A stretch of 64,000 nucleotides of DNA from WHSV01 sp050694055 (lineage in GTDB: Bacteria; Actinomycetota; CADDZG01; WHSQ01): the NCBI GenBank assembly GCA_050694055.1, contig JBOGWX010000035.1, forward strand, positions 1-64,000, written 5' to 3'. The translations under genes were made by a program, and so were the position numbers. Numbering within the stretch: the first letter of the stretch is position 1; the number at the start of each line of letters is the position of its first letter. The notes beneath the pieces were generated by a model that was not told the origin of the DNA, searched no databases, and worked only from the letters and a program-made list of their open reading frames with translations. Below, piece by piece: positions 17,028-24,071 of this stretch.

Positions 17028-17379
17028 CCCCGGTCACCCACAGCCTCCAGATCATGACGAGCATGAGCCCGGCCCCCGCGGCCAGCGCTCCGGCACGCGC
17101 TTTGGGGGGCGCCTCCTGGGCGAAGGTGGCGGCGATGGGAAGGGCCGCGACCGCGACGATGCCGTAAAGGATGTGGAGCGTCTCGGCGGGCTTGCGACCC
17201 GTCGCGTAGAGAACTGCTCCCACCGCCAGCTGAGCCGCAGCGAGGCCGACCACACCTAACCGCAACTTCATGAGTGCAGGGCCGTGCACGCCCGTTCGAG
17301 CAGAGTAGAGAGCAAACAAGAAGTAAGCCGCCGCGGCCACGAGCAGGACCACGGAGCCGATTGCGTGAAGCTGGGTCAT
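17020..17379 (-). CDS. Four-helix membrane protein at the head of the qcr operon
   Basis: A 119-residue, very hydrophobic protein with four predicted helices (about 5-25, 38-60, 65-85 and 92-112). Two His residues sit at helix ends (MTQLH at the N-terminus, TLHILYG near the third helix), which could coordinate heme, but this is speculation. In many Actinomycetota the gene before qcrC is ctaE (oxidase subunit III); this is far shorter and does not look like it. ATG 17379 is chosen because TAGGGT lies 8 bases upstream; a TTG at 17388 is the alternative. I do not recognise the family. Confidence 0.7.
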   Translation of the reverse strand: MTQLHAIGSVVLLVAAAAYFLFALYSARTGVHGPALMKLRLGVVGLAAAQLAVGAVLYATGRKPAETLHILYGIVAVAALPIAATFAQEAPPKARAGALAAGAGLMLVMIWRLWVTGGG

Positions 17380-17387
17380 CGGGCTCA

Positions 17388-17393
17388 ACCCTA
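17388..17393 (-). promoter_or_regulatory. TANNNT -10 box for the qcr operon
   Basis: TAGGGT on the minus strand is separated by 8 bases from ATG 17379. This is the same geometry as the coxB and yajQ boxes and suggests a leaderless transcript for the operon. Confidence 0.35.
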
Positions 17394-17557
17394 TCCGGTG
17401 GTCGTCGCAACGAACCGGCCGGGGCGAACCCGCACCGGACTCGAGCTGTGCGAGTGCCCGGTTTGCCGACTACAATCCGCATCCGACCCGGATTCATTAC
17501 ATCCGTGCGGTGGCCTCGCTGCGGGCAGGGCGAGCGGCGCGAACTAGAGGAGGAGCG

Positions 17558-17797
17558 GTGGCGAACGGAGTCAGGGCCTACATACTCATTCAAACGGTGA
17601 CCAACGCAGCACACGTCGCGCGCGAGATACGCGAGCTCGAGGGCGTCGAGACCGCCGATGACGTGTCCGGTCCCTACGACGTCATCGTGCAGCTCGAGGC
17701 CGCCAGCATGGACGAGTTGGGTAAGACCGTGGTCAACAGGATCCAAGCGGTAGAGGGAATCTCCCGGACGCTCACCTGTCCCATCGTTCAGTTCTAA
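17558..17797 (+). CDS. Stand-alone AsnC/Lrp ligand-binding domain (RAM)
   Basis: A 79-residue protein that consists only of the dimeric alpha-beta-barrel ligand domain of Lrp/AsnC regulators, without the HTH. Motifs: RAYILIQTVTNAAHVAREIRE, DDVSGPYDVIVQLEA, and IQAVEGISRTLTCPIV. AGGAGG lies 5-6 bases before GTG 17558, which fixes the start. Such single-domain proteins bind small molecules, often amino acids, as oligomers; the partner here is unknown. It is in a divergent position to the qcr operon. Confidence 0.85.
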   Translation: MANGVRAYILIQTVTNAAHVAREIRELEGVETADDVSGPYDVIVQLEAASMDELGKTVVNRIQAVEGISRTLTCPIVQF

Positions 17798-17824
17798 CCA
17801 CTCGGCGCAAGGGTGCGGAACGAG

Positions 17825-18676
17825 TCAGCGGCGCCTGATCTGGGGAGCGCCCAGGGCTGCGTTCAGTGAGCCGGACCGAAAGCCACCCAGGTCGAGCGTC
17901 ACGTAGGTGAACCCCAGCGCCTTGAGTTCTCGTTCGATCTTGTTTCGGTGCGAGGCGGCGCGCTCGATAGCCTCCGGCGGAACCTCGATGCGCGCAAGGT
18001 CACCGTGGTCGCGCACCCGCAGCACGCCGAAGCCGAGGGCTCGCAGCACCTCCTCGGCCCGATCGATGCGTCGTAGTCCCTCCTCGGTCACCCGCACACC
18101 GTATGCGAAGCGAGATGCAAGGCAAGGCGAGGCCGGCTTGTCCGATGTCGGCAAACCCCGAGCAGCGCTCAGTGCTCGTATCTCGGCCTTGGTGAGCCCC
18201 GCCTCGGCGAGAGGAGTGCGAACCGAGTGCTCTCCACCCGCGCGCAGGCCGGGCCGGTAATCGGCGAGGTCGTCAAGATTCGTGCCGGTAGCGATCACGG
18301 CATCCAGACCCTCGGCCAGTGGCGAGAGCACCTCGAAGAGCTCCGTTTTGCACCAATAGCAACGATCTCCGGCGTTGGCGGCGTACTCGTCGCGATCGAT
18401 CTCGTGAGTCGTCACCGTGCGGTGACTCCAGCCGAAGCTGCGGGCCAGCGCTATGGCGTCGAGCAGCTCACGCCGGGCGAGCGACGGAGAGACGGCCGTC
18501 ACCGCCACCGCATCGGAGCCGAGGGCGTCGTGGGCCATGGCGGCGAGATAGGCGGAATCGACGCCGCCGGAGTAGGCCACGACCACACGCTCCAAACCGG
18601 AGATGATGCCGCTGAGGTCGGTTCGTTTCTGCTCCAGCGTTTGACTCATTGCCGCCATCTTCGCAGCAGTCGGCAT
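17825..18676 (-). CDS. larE: ATP-dependent sacrificial sulfur transferase (LarE family)
   Basis: A 283-residue PP-loop enzyme. The ATP-binding loop is VAYSGGVDSAYLA, followed by CYWCKTELF and PASPCLASRFAYG; the latter Cys corresponds to the sulfur-donating Cys of LarE, which converts the pyridinium biscarboxylate mononucleotide in nickel-pincer cofactor synthesis. larB and larC are not in the window, so another thiolation role remains possible. The start is ambiguous: ATG 18676, 18658 or 18649 are all in frame before the conserved region. Confidence 0.85.
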   Translation of the reverse strand: MPTAAKMAAMSQTLEQKRTDLSGIISGLERVVVAYSGGVDSAYLAAMAHDALGSDAVAVTAVSPSLARRELLDAIALARSFGWSHRTVTTHEIDRDEYAANAGDRCYWCKTELFEVLSPLAEGLDAVIATGTNLDDLADYRPGLRAGGEHSVRTPLAEAGLTKAEIRALSAARGLPTSDKPASPCLASRFAYGVRVTEEGLRRIDRAEEVLRALGFGVLRVRDHGDLARIEVPPEAIERAASHRNKIERELKALGFTYVTLDLGGFRSGSLNAALGAPQIRRR

Positions 18677-18709
18677 AATTTGAGAGCCGCTGGATAACTG
18701 TTGTCCGAC

Positions 18710-18934
18710 ATGAAGACTTCGATTCTGCTTGCCCAGAGCAACTCGTTCGGCGAATTCACCCGTGAGCCGATTCTCACCGTCGCGTGCGTGTTGCTCATCG
18801 TCGTCTCGCTGGCGTGGATCATCGTGTCACGCATGATCGTGCGCCAGCTCAAACGCTACGACGCCGCCCTCCAGCCGCGGCGGCGCCGGCCCTCCACCCG
18901 GACGAAGAAGGTGTGGGAAGAACCGCCGGCTTAA
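18710..18934 (+). CDS. Small single-pass membrane protein
   Basis: A 74-residue protein with one strong helix (PILTVACVLLIVVSLAWIIVS, about 20-41 with its flanks) and an Arg/Lys-rich cytoplasmic tail. ATG 18710 is preferred; a TTG at 18701 would add three residues. I do not recognise the family. It is divergent from larE with a gap of about 30 bases and is followed by 145 bases without a gene. Confidence 0.55.
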   Translation: MKTSILLAQSNSFGEFTREPILTVACVLLIVVSLAWIIVSRMIVRQLKRYDAALQPRRRRPSTRTKKVWEEPPA

Positions 18935-19079
18935 TCCGCGCTCTACCGTTTATTCGAGGCTCCGCGCCGCTCATCGACTCGCTTCCCTTCATCGGAGACG
19001 CCCGCGGGGACGGAGCGACCAAGCGTCGAATCGCGTAGGCTCGGACACCGGCAGAGGCTCTATCTTCGGGGGGTTCGAG

Positions 19080-20720
19080 ATGTCCGAGCACAGGCTCTAC
19101 CAGCCGGCGTCTTACGAAGAGATGGTGGCGGCCTTCAAATGGGACGTGCCCGAGCGCTACAACATCGCCGCCGACACCGTAGACAAGCACGAAGACGGCC
19201 GGCTCGCGATGGTGTGGGAGGACTGGCGGGGCCAAGAACGGCGCCTCACCTTCGGCGACTTCAAGAAGCTGTCGAACCAGATCGCCAACGTACTGACGTC
19301 ACACGGGGTCGCGCGAGGTGATCGTGTGGCGGTAATGCTGCCATCGGTCCCCGAGACCGCGGCGACCTTCATCGCCGTCTACAAGCTCGGCGGCATCCTC
19401 TTGTCGCTGTCGCAGCTCTACGGTGACGATGGGATCGCACACCGGCTCGACGACTCGCAAGCGCGCGTGCTCGTCACCGACGGGAAGAACCGCGCCCGCC
19501 TAGAGGGTCTGAGCGATCGTGCTCCTTCTCTGGAACGCGTGGTCGTTCTCAATGCGGGCACGGAGTTGAGAGAGGGCGACGTCGATTTCGACGACGCGAT
19601 TGGCGCGGCGTCAGACCGGTTCACCATCGCGGACACCGCGGCCGACGACCCGGCTCAGCTCTATTACTCGTCGGGAACCACCGGCGCGGCGAAGGGGATC
19701 CTTCACGCACACCGCTACCTCCTGGCTCACAACGAGTACGAGTTCTGTCACGACGTGCGGACAGACGAGCTCTTTCATTCGACGGGTGAGTGGGCGTGGA
19801 TCGCGGGGATCGTCCCCGGCCTCCTCGGGCCGTGGCGCTACGGGGTTCCGGTCGCGGTCTTTCAGAGGGCCGGCGGTGCCTACGACCCAGCGCAGACCTT
19901 CTATCTCCTCGAGAAGTACGAGGTCGGAAACATGTTCACGACTCCGACTGCGCTGAGAGCCATGACCCAGCTCAAAGACCCGGGCGCCCAGTACGACATC
20001 AAGCTGCGGATCTGTTGCTCCGCGGGCGAACCTCTGAACCCCGAGGTGATCCGGTGGTTCGAGAAGCAATTCGGCATCCCCGTGCTCGACTACTACGGAC
20101 TCACGGAGAGCTATCCACTGTGCGGCAACTTTCCGACCGTGGACATCCGGCCCGGGTCGATGGGACTGCCTCTGCCCGGTTGGGACGTCGAGCTCCTGAA
20201 GGTCGGCACCGACGAGCCGGTACCCGACGGCGAGGCGGGCGAGATCTGCCTGAGGGCTCGCTCGAATCCCCACTACCCCATCGGCTACTGGAATCGCCCC
20301 GAGGACACTCAACGAGTCTTTGGGGGCGACTACTTCCATACCAACGACATGGGTCGCAGAGACGAAGACGGATACATCTGGTACGAGGGCCGAGCCGACG
20401 ACGTCATCATCTCGGCCGGCTACCGAATCGGCCCCTTCGAGGTCGAATCGGCGATCCTCGAGCTCGAGGAGACCATCGAGGCGGCTGCGGTTGCGTCGCC
20501 CGACGAGCAGCGCGGCTTCATCGTCAAGGCGTTCGTGCGCCTCGCCGAGGGCATCGAGCCATCCGAGGAGCTTGCCGCGAAGATCAAAGCCCACGTGCGT
20601 GAGAGTTACGCGGCCTACGCCTACCCGCGCCAGATCGAGTTCGTTGACGACCTGCCCAAGACGCTCACCGGCAAGATCCGTCGGATCGAGCTGCGCCAGG
20701 CCGAAGCCGACAAGAACTAA
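19080..20720 (+). CDS. AMP-forming acyl-CoA synthetase
   Basis: A 546-residue adenylating enzyme that activates a carboxylic acid to acyl-CoA. Motifs in order: phosphate loop YYSSGTTGAAKGILH, A4-A5 region with DYYGLTESYPLCG, HTNDMGRRDEDGYIWYEGRADDVI, hinge and GYRIGPFEVE, and the catalytic Lys in LTGKIRR near the C-terminus. The sequence resembles the medium-chain/acetyl-CoA-synthetase-like group rather than the long-chain FadD group. A GGGGGG ribosome site lies before the ATG. It stands alone, and substrate is not predictable. Confidence 0.93.
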   Translation: MSEHRLYQPASYEEMVAAFKWDVPERYNIAADTVDKHEDGRLAMVWEDWRGQERRLTFGDFKKLSNQIANVLTSHGVARGDRVAVMLPSVPETAATFIAVYKLGGILLSLSQLYGDDGIAHRLDDSQARVLVTDGKNRARLEGLSDRAPSLERVVVLNAGTELREGDVDFDDAIGAASDRFTIADTAADDPAQLYYSSGTTGAAKGILHAHRYLLAHNEYEFCHDVRTDELFHSTGEWAWIAGIVPGLLGPWRYGVPVAVFQRAGGAYDPAQTFYLLEKYEVGNMFTTPTALRAMTQLKDPGAQYDIKLRICCSAGEPLNPEVIRWFEKQFGIPVLDYYGLTESYPLCGNFPTVDIRPGSMGLPLPGWDVELLKVGTDEPVPDGEAGEICLRARSNPHYPIGYWNRPEDTQRVFGGDYFHTNDMGRRDEDGYIWYEGRADDVIISAGYRIGPFEVESAILELEETIEAAAVASPDEQRGFIVKAFVRLAEGIEPSEELAAKIKAHVRESYAAYAYPRQIEFVDDLPKTLTGKIRRIELRQAEADKN

Positions 20721-20844
20721 GCCCCGATCCACCGAATAACGATTGGTCTCGTCAACCATCGCGATCCGGCCAATGGCTCGGTGCGGACCAAACGCCGGAT
20801 CGAGTTCCGTCGGCGGATTGCGACTAAGTCCTCGTTAGCACTCG

Positions 20845-21510
20845 CTAGGGCGAGGCGGTCGGCTCCGCCGCGGTGGCCCCGGGGGACTCGGTGGCGTCCG
20901 GCGCCGGCGTCAGACCGGGATCTTGCGTGGGCGTGGGCGTGGGCGTCGGAGTCGGCGTCGGCGTCGGCGTCGGCTTGCCGTTGTTCTCCTTGATCGAGCG
21001 ACGATTCGGCACGCGATCGAAGCACACGCGCCGGCACGCATTCCCGGTAAACAGAGTCTTGACGTACCAGTGGTAGGTCACTCGGGCCGGGCCGCCCGTG
21101 TTCATGTGCCGCAGCGGTATGCGTACCGACACACTGTCGCCGCTCTTGCGCCAGACCCTCAGCTTAGCCACCTTGCGATCACTCTTATTGAGCCGGTCGC
21201 GCCATAGCGAAGCTCGAAACTTGGACCCGTTCGAACTGATGAGTGCGTAGTAGTCGAAACGCTCGTCACCGAAGGTATCGAGGCTGACGAGAAAGAAGCC
21301 CCGATCGCGCAACTCGCCCGGCCTCAAACGGCCGAACGTCAGGATCCTCCATCCCGGCCTCTTGACCGGCCCGAAGGTCTTCACCTTGCGGACGTCCAAT
21401 TTGCCCTTCGTGTCGTTGCCGTCTGTGTGGTTCTGGTGGGTCGCGCTCGCGAACATGGTGGAGAACGACGCCAACACGATCACGAGGATCAGTCCCAGCC
21501 TGGCCTTCAT
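20845..21510 (-). CDS. Secreted protein with Pro-Thr repeat tail
   Basis: A 221-residue protein: signal peptide (ARLGLILVIVLASFSTMFASA), a central region of about 120 residues predicted as beta-rich (VKRPGWRILTFGRL, FDYYALISSNGSKF, RVWRKSGDSVSVRIPL), one Cys pair (ACRRVCF), then eight Pro-Thr repeats and a low-complexity tail. GGGGAGA precedes ATG 21510. Its start overlaps the end of the MauE-like gene as ATGA, so the two are co-translated. I do not recognise the central domain. The Cys pair could be a substrate of the neighbouring thiol-redox proteins. Confidence 0.75.
   Translation of the reverse strand: MKARLGLILVIVLASFSTMFASATHQNHTDGNDTKGKLDVRKVKTFGPVKRPGWRILTFGRLRPGELRDRGFFLVSLDTFGDERFDYYALISSNGSKFRASLWRDRLNKSDRKVAKLRVWRKSGDSVSVRIPLRHMNTGGPARVTYHWYVKTLFTGNACRRVCFDRVPNRRSIKENNGKPTPTPTPTPTPTPTPTQDPGLTPAPDATESPGATAAEPTASP
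20927..20974. repeat. Eight 6-bp tandem units encoding Pro-Thr repeats
   Basis: Eight consecutive hexamers of the form GTSGGM (three GTGGGC, one GTCGGA, four GTCGGC on the plus strand) encode a Pro-Thr spacer on the minus strand. Hexamer arrays of this type can change copy number by slippage without shifting the frame. Confidence 0.8.
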
Positions 21511-22058
21511 ATCTGTCTCCCCTTGTCTGTTCTCGCCCTGCCCGATAGAGACTCCGACAGACCCGTAGTAATCCATACGACCAGGCCCCCCGCCAGCAAT
21601 ACGAGCGCGAGGGGGAGGATCTCGGAACCTTCGATGGAGGCAAGCCGCTCGATCAGCCCCGGCCGATCCGACAACGTCAGCACCGCAGCCGGAACGGCCA
21701 GCGCTGCATTGCGCGTCAGCATCAGACGGTAGTCACGCTCCTTGGTCGAACCGAAACAGCCGCACGGCAGCCGGTCGCCCCGAGCGGCGCGCGCCCTCAA
21801 GATCAGGAGGCAGAGGGCCGACAACATGGCGAGAGCAAGCGAGCCGGCGACCGGAAGCGGTCCGCTCAGAACCAACGCGGCGATGACCGCCTCGACCCCG
21901 ATCGTTCCGGGACGGGCGAACCGCTCGAGCATGCCGGGGAGCCGGTAGCCGGACAGTGCCAGACGCCACCGCTCGTAGCCCAGGAGCTTGGCCAGCGCCG
22001 CCCACCCGAAGGCAATGGCCAACACGGTGGCGGCGACAAAAGTGAATGATTCTGACAT
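21507..22058 (-). CDS. MauE-like membrane protein (DoxX/MauE fold)
   Basis: A 183-residue membrane protein with about four helices. It carries the MauE hallmark PCGCFG (Cys99 and Cys101) on the loop after the third helix, followed by DYRLMLTRNAAL. In methylamine-utilising bacteria MauE and MauD are needed to form disulfides in the small subunit of methylamine dehydrogenase. Here a MauD-like gene is divergent and next door. ATG 22058 is used; an ATG at 22070 is in frame. The stop overlaps the ATG of the secreted protein gene. Confidence 0.75.
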   Translation of the reverse strand: MSESFTFVAATVLAIAFGWAALAKLLGYERWRLALSGYRLPGMLERFARPGTIGVEAVIAALVLSGPLPVAGSLALAMLSALCLLILRARAARGDRLPCGCFGSTKERDYRLMLTRNAALAVPAAVLTLSDRPGLIERLASIEGSEILPLALVLLAGGLVVWITTGLSESLSGRARTDKGRQI

Positions 22059-22079
22059 GGCGGATCGCATCTTACGAGG

Positions 22080-22085
22080 TAACCT
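22080..22085 (+). promoter_or_regulatory. Possible TANNNT box upstream of the MauD-like gene
   Basis: TAACCT precedes an in-frame ATG (22094) by 8 bases, identical to the arrangement at yajQ. The translation start preferred here is further downstream, so this box may give a short leader instead of a leaderless message. Confidence 0.3.
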
Positions 22086-22165
22086 TCCGGCGAATGCGTA
22101 ATCGACGGTGGTCGGAAACCATCCAGTACGGAGCGGTCGCCGTACCCCTAGCGGAGGAGGACGGG

Positions 22166-22744
22166 TTGTCGGGCTGGTGGGCTGCGTCTTACGTGGCGCT
22201 GTGGATCCTGGTCGTCGTGCTCTGCGTGGTCGTGGTCGCGCTGGCCCGCCAGATCGGCATCCTTCACCTGCGTCTCGGCCCCCGCGGCGCGCTCGAACTG
22301 GACACCGAGGGACCCGCTCTGGGCGAGGGTCGTCCCCCGCTGCAGACCAGGGACCTGGACGGCCAACCGGTCACCGTCGGGGGCCGGGGAGCCGAACAGT
22401 TCCTGCTCTTCGTCTCTCCGGGCTGCGCCGTGTGCGAGCAGGTCCTTCCCTCGGTCGGTGCGGTTGCCGAAGCCACCGGCAAGCACCCCATCGTCCTGAC
22501 CGATGTCGACGAGACCGAGACCCGACTGGCGTTTCGACACAAGCGCACGGCCGCGCCCATCGTCGCCTCGGTCGAGAGCTTCAAGAACTACGAGGTGCCG
22601 GGCACCCCCTACGTGGTCGTGCTCGACGCTCACGGGGTTGTGCAGGCAAAGGGCACGGTTAACAATCTGGAGCAGATGGAGGGATTGATCGACACGGCGC
22701 GGCGTCGCGAGCGCGAGGCGGTCGAAGGAAGGCGGGCGAGTTGA
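22166..22744 (+). CDS. MauD-like membrane-anchored thioredoxin-fold protein
   Basis: A 192-residue protein: an N-terminal membrane anchor (SYVALWILVVVLCVVVVALA), the phrase ARQIGILHLRLGPRGAL that is typical of MauD just after the anchor, then a thioredoxin-like domain with redox motif SPGCAVCEQ (Cys87 and Cys90) and a cis-Pro region YEVPGTPYVVVLD. It should act outside the membrane as a disulfide oxidase or reductase. TTG 22166 is preferred because GGAGGAGG lies 5 bases upstream and the protein then starts right before the anchor as in the family; ATG 22094 is the alternative. The stop overlaps the next start (TTGA). Confidence 0.8.
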   Translation: MSGWWAASYVALWILVVVLCVVVVALARQIGILHLRLGPRGALELDTEGPALGEGRPPLQTRDLDGQPVTVGGRGAEQFLLFVSPGCAVCEQVLPSVGAVAEATGKHPIVLTDVDETETRLAFRHKRTAAPIVASVESFKNYEVPGTPYVVVLDAHGVVQAKGTVNNLEQMEGLIDTARRREREAVEGRRAS

Positions 22745-23274
22745 ATCTAGAGACGGCGGCGGAACATGCGTCAACCGCGCTGGCCGAAAGAAGCAGCAGG
22801 CGCTCGTTCATCGGGCGGCTTGGTCAGGGCGTGGTTGCGCTGGCCGGGGGAGCGCTGGTCGCCGCCGCGCTGAGGCCCGAACGCGCCGAGGCGTACCACA
22901 TCTGCGGGCACACCTTCACGACCGCCTCCTGTCCCCATCCGTTCTCACCGAAGAGCCGAGTGGACAGGTACGGCTACCCGCTGCATCCCAAGCACGGCTA
23001 CCCGGTAGACGACAAGGGCCGGATCTACAAGTCACGCAAGCAGAAGCGCAGTCGCATGTGCGAGGACCTCGTGCGCAAACGCTATCCGCACGCAAAAAAG
23101 GCCAAGCAGGGCGGCGGCTGGTCGCGCTGCTGCCACGGCCGTATCCGAACGATCTACGACTGCTGCGCCTATACCGATACGCGCATCAACGGCGATGCGG
23201 CGGTGACCGGATACTGCTACCGAGGCAAGAAGGTGTTCTGCATCGGTTATCGCGATCTGAACACCAGGTGCTAA
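22741..23274 (+). CDS. Tat-exported cysteine-rich protein
   Basis: A 177-residue protein with a twin-arginine signal (SSRRSFIG, Arg20-Arg21, then GVVALAGGALVAAAL). The mature part is basic and has ten Cys (55, 64, 107, 130, 131, 141, 142, 159, 167, 177), including WSRCCHG and YDCCAY. The folded-export signal, Cys density and coupling to a MauD-like gene recall the methylamine dehydrogenase light chain, which has twelve half-cystines and a cofactor made from two Trp. Only one Trp (127) is present here, so a tryptophan tryptophylquinone is not possible in the usual form. Function unknown. Confidence 0.75.
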   Translation: MNLETAAEHASTALAERSSRRSFIGRLGQGVVALAGGALVAAALRPERAEAYHICGHTFTTASCPHPFSPKSRVDRYGYPLHPKHGYPVDDKGRIYKSRKQKRSRMCEDLVRKRYPHAKKAKQGGGWSRCCHGRIRTIYDCCAYTDTRINGDAAVTGYCYRGKKVFCIGYRDLNTRC

Positions 23275-23345
23275 CGACTCCGTTACTCGTCGTGGTGATC
23301 GGGGCATCGGTGGTCGCGGGGGCGTCCACGCTCTTCGGCCCCTGA
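23268..23345 (+). CDS. Possible 25-residue membrane microprotein
   Basis: A GTG at 23268 that overlaps the end of the Cys-rich protein gene opens 25 codons ending at TGA 23343-23345. The product would be almost entirely hydrophobic (TTPLLVVVIGASVVAGAS in the middle), one membrane helix. The overlap geometry resembles translational coupling, but no ribosome site is visible. The alternative is that this is just the spacer between two genes. Confidence 0.25.
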   Translation: MLTTPLLVVVIGASVVAGASTLFGP

Positions 23346-23354
23346 GGCCTGTCG

Positions 23355-23945
23355 ATGGTCGAGACCATCACTCCCGTGGTTCACGGGGGCCGCTCGAAGA
23401 AGTACTGGACCGCGGTCGCGTTGCATGCCCTCGGCGCGACCCTCTCGGCCGCCGTGTTCGGCTTCCTGCTGGGTGGGCTCGGCGCGCTGCTCCGAGCACC
23501 ATGGGGCCGGATCGGGGCGGTCGCGCTGATGGTGATCGCGCTGATGTACGCCGTTCGTGAGGGCTTTGGGTTGCAGATCCCACTCCCGGACCGTCACGCG
23601 CAGGTGCCGCAGTGGTGGCGGGACTTCTTCTCGGCCCCCGTATCGTCCTTTCTGTACGGAGCGGGCCTCGGTATCGGGTTCTTCACCTTCCTCCAATTCG
23701 GCACCTACGTCGCGGTCGCCGCGGGTGCCCTGCTCAGCGGCAGCCCCCTGGTCGGCGCACTGCTGTGCATCCCCTTCGGCCTGACGCGCGGGCTCTCGGT
23801 GATCCTGACGGCCCGGGCCCGCGCGCCGGAGGATGCGGGCGGGCTCGTCGACCTCCTGGATCGCTGGGGCGCAACTCCCTGGCCCCGCCTGCTGAACGCC
23901 CTGATGCTCGCCGGCATCGCCGTCGCCGCCCTGCTCGCCCTCTAG
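23355..23945 (+). CDS. Polytopic membrane protein of the MauE/MauD-like cluster
   Basis: A 196-residue protein with about five helices, including GATLSAAVFGFLLGGLGALL, IGAVALMVIALMYAV and YGAGLGIGFFTFLQFGTYVAV. Gene order and the look of the helices (GLGIGFF, CIPFGLTRG) recall the CcdA/DsbD-type electron-conduit proteins, but it has a single Cys rather than the redox pair, so that role is doubtful. GAGG lies 7 bases before ATG 23355. It is likely the last gene of the cluster. Confidence 0.65.
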   Translation: MVETITPVVHGGRSKKYWTAVALHALGATLSAAVFGFLLGGLGALLRAPWGRIGAVALMVIALMYAVREGFGLQIPLPDRHAQVPQWWRDFFSAPVSSFLYGAGLGIGFFTFLQFGTYVAVAAGALLSGSPLVGALLCIPFGLTRGLSVILTARARAPEDAGGLVDLLDRWGATPWPRLLNALMLAGIAVAALLAL

Positions 23946-23980
23946 CCGCCGGAGGCGTTACCGCCCGTGCCGCCCGCGAT

Positions 23981-24010
23981 TTGCCAACCGGCCCGCCCGG
24001 AGGCTATCTT
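23981..24010 (+). promoter_or_regulatory. groEL promoter
   Basis: TTGCCA (23981-23986) and TATCTT (24005-24010) are 18 bases apart, a good vegetative-type promoter. The -10 directly abuts the CIRCE operator, so bound repressor would block initiation. Confidence 0.65.
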
Positions 24011-24036
24011 TAGCACTCAGCAGCTTTGAGTGCTAA
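24010..24036 (+). promoter_or_regulatory. CIRCE operator (HrcA binding site)
   Basis: A perfect match to CIRCE: TTAGCACTC, 9-base spacer, GAGTGCTAA. This is the heat-shock operator bound by HrcA in many Gram-positive and actinobacterial genomes. It implies that groEL is HrcA-repressed and released on heat stress; hrcA is outside the window. Confidence 0.95.
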
Positions 24037-24071
24037 CGGAGATCTCAGCCACCGTTCCCAGGAGGTAGACG

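Noticed and set aside
20845..23945. A genuine methylamine-utilisation operon
   Set aside because: No heavy chain, no amicyanin or MauG, and the Cys-rich protein has only one Trp.
23355..23945. CcdA/DsbD electron conduit
   Set aside because: Only one Cys is present, so the redox pair of that family is missing; kept as a membrane protein of unknown function.
24010..24036. A start of a CRISPR-like repeat
   Set aside because: It is a single CIRCE element; no array of spaced direct repeats exists anywhere in the window.
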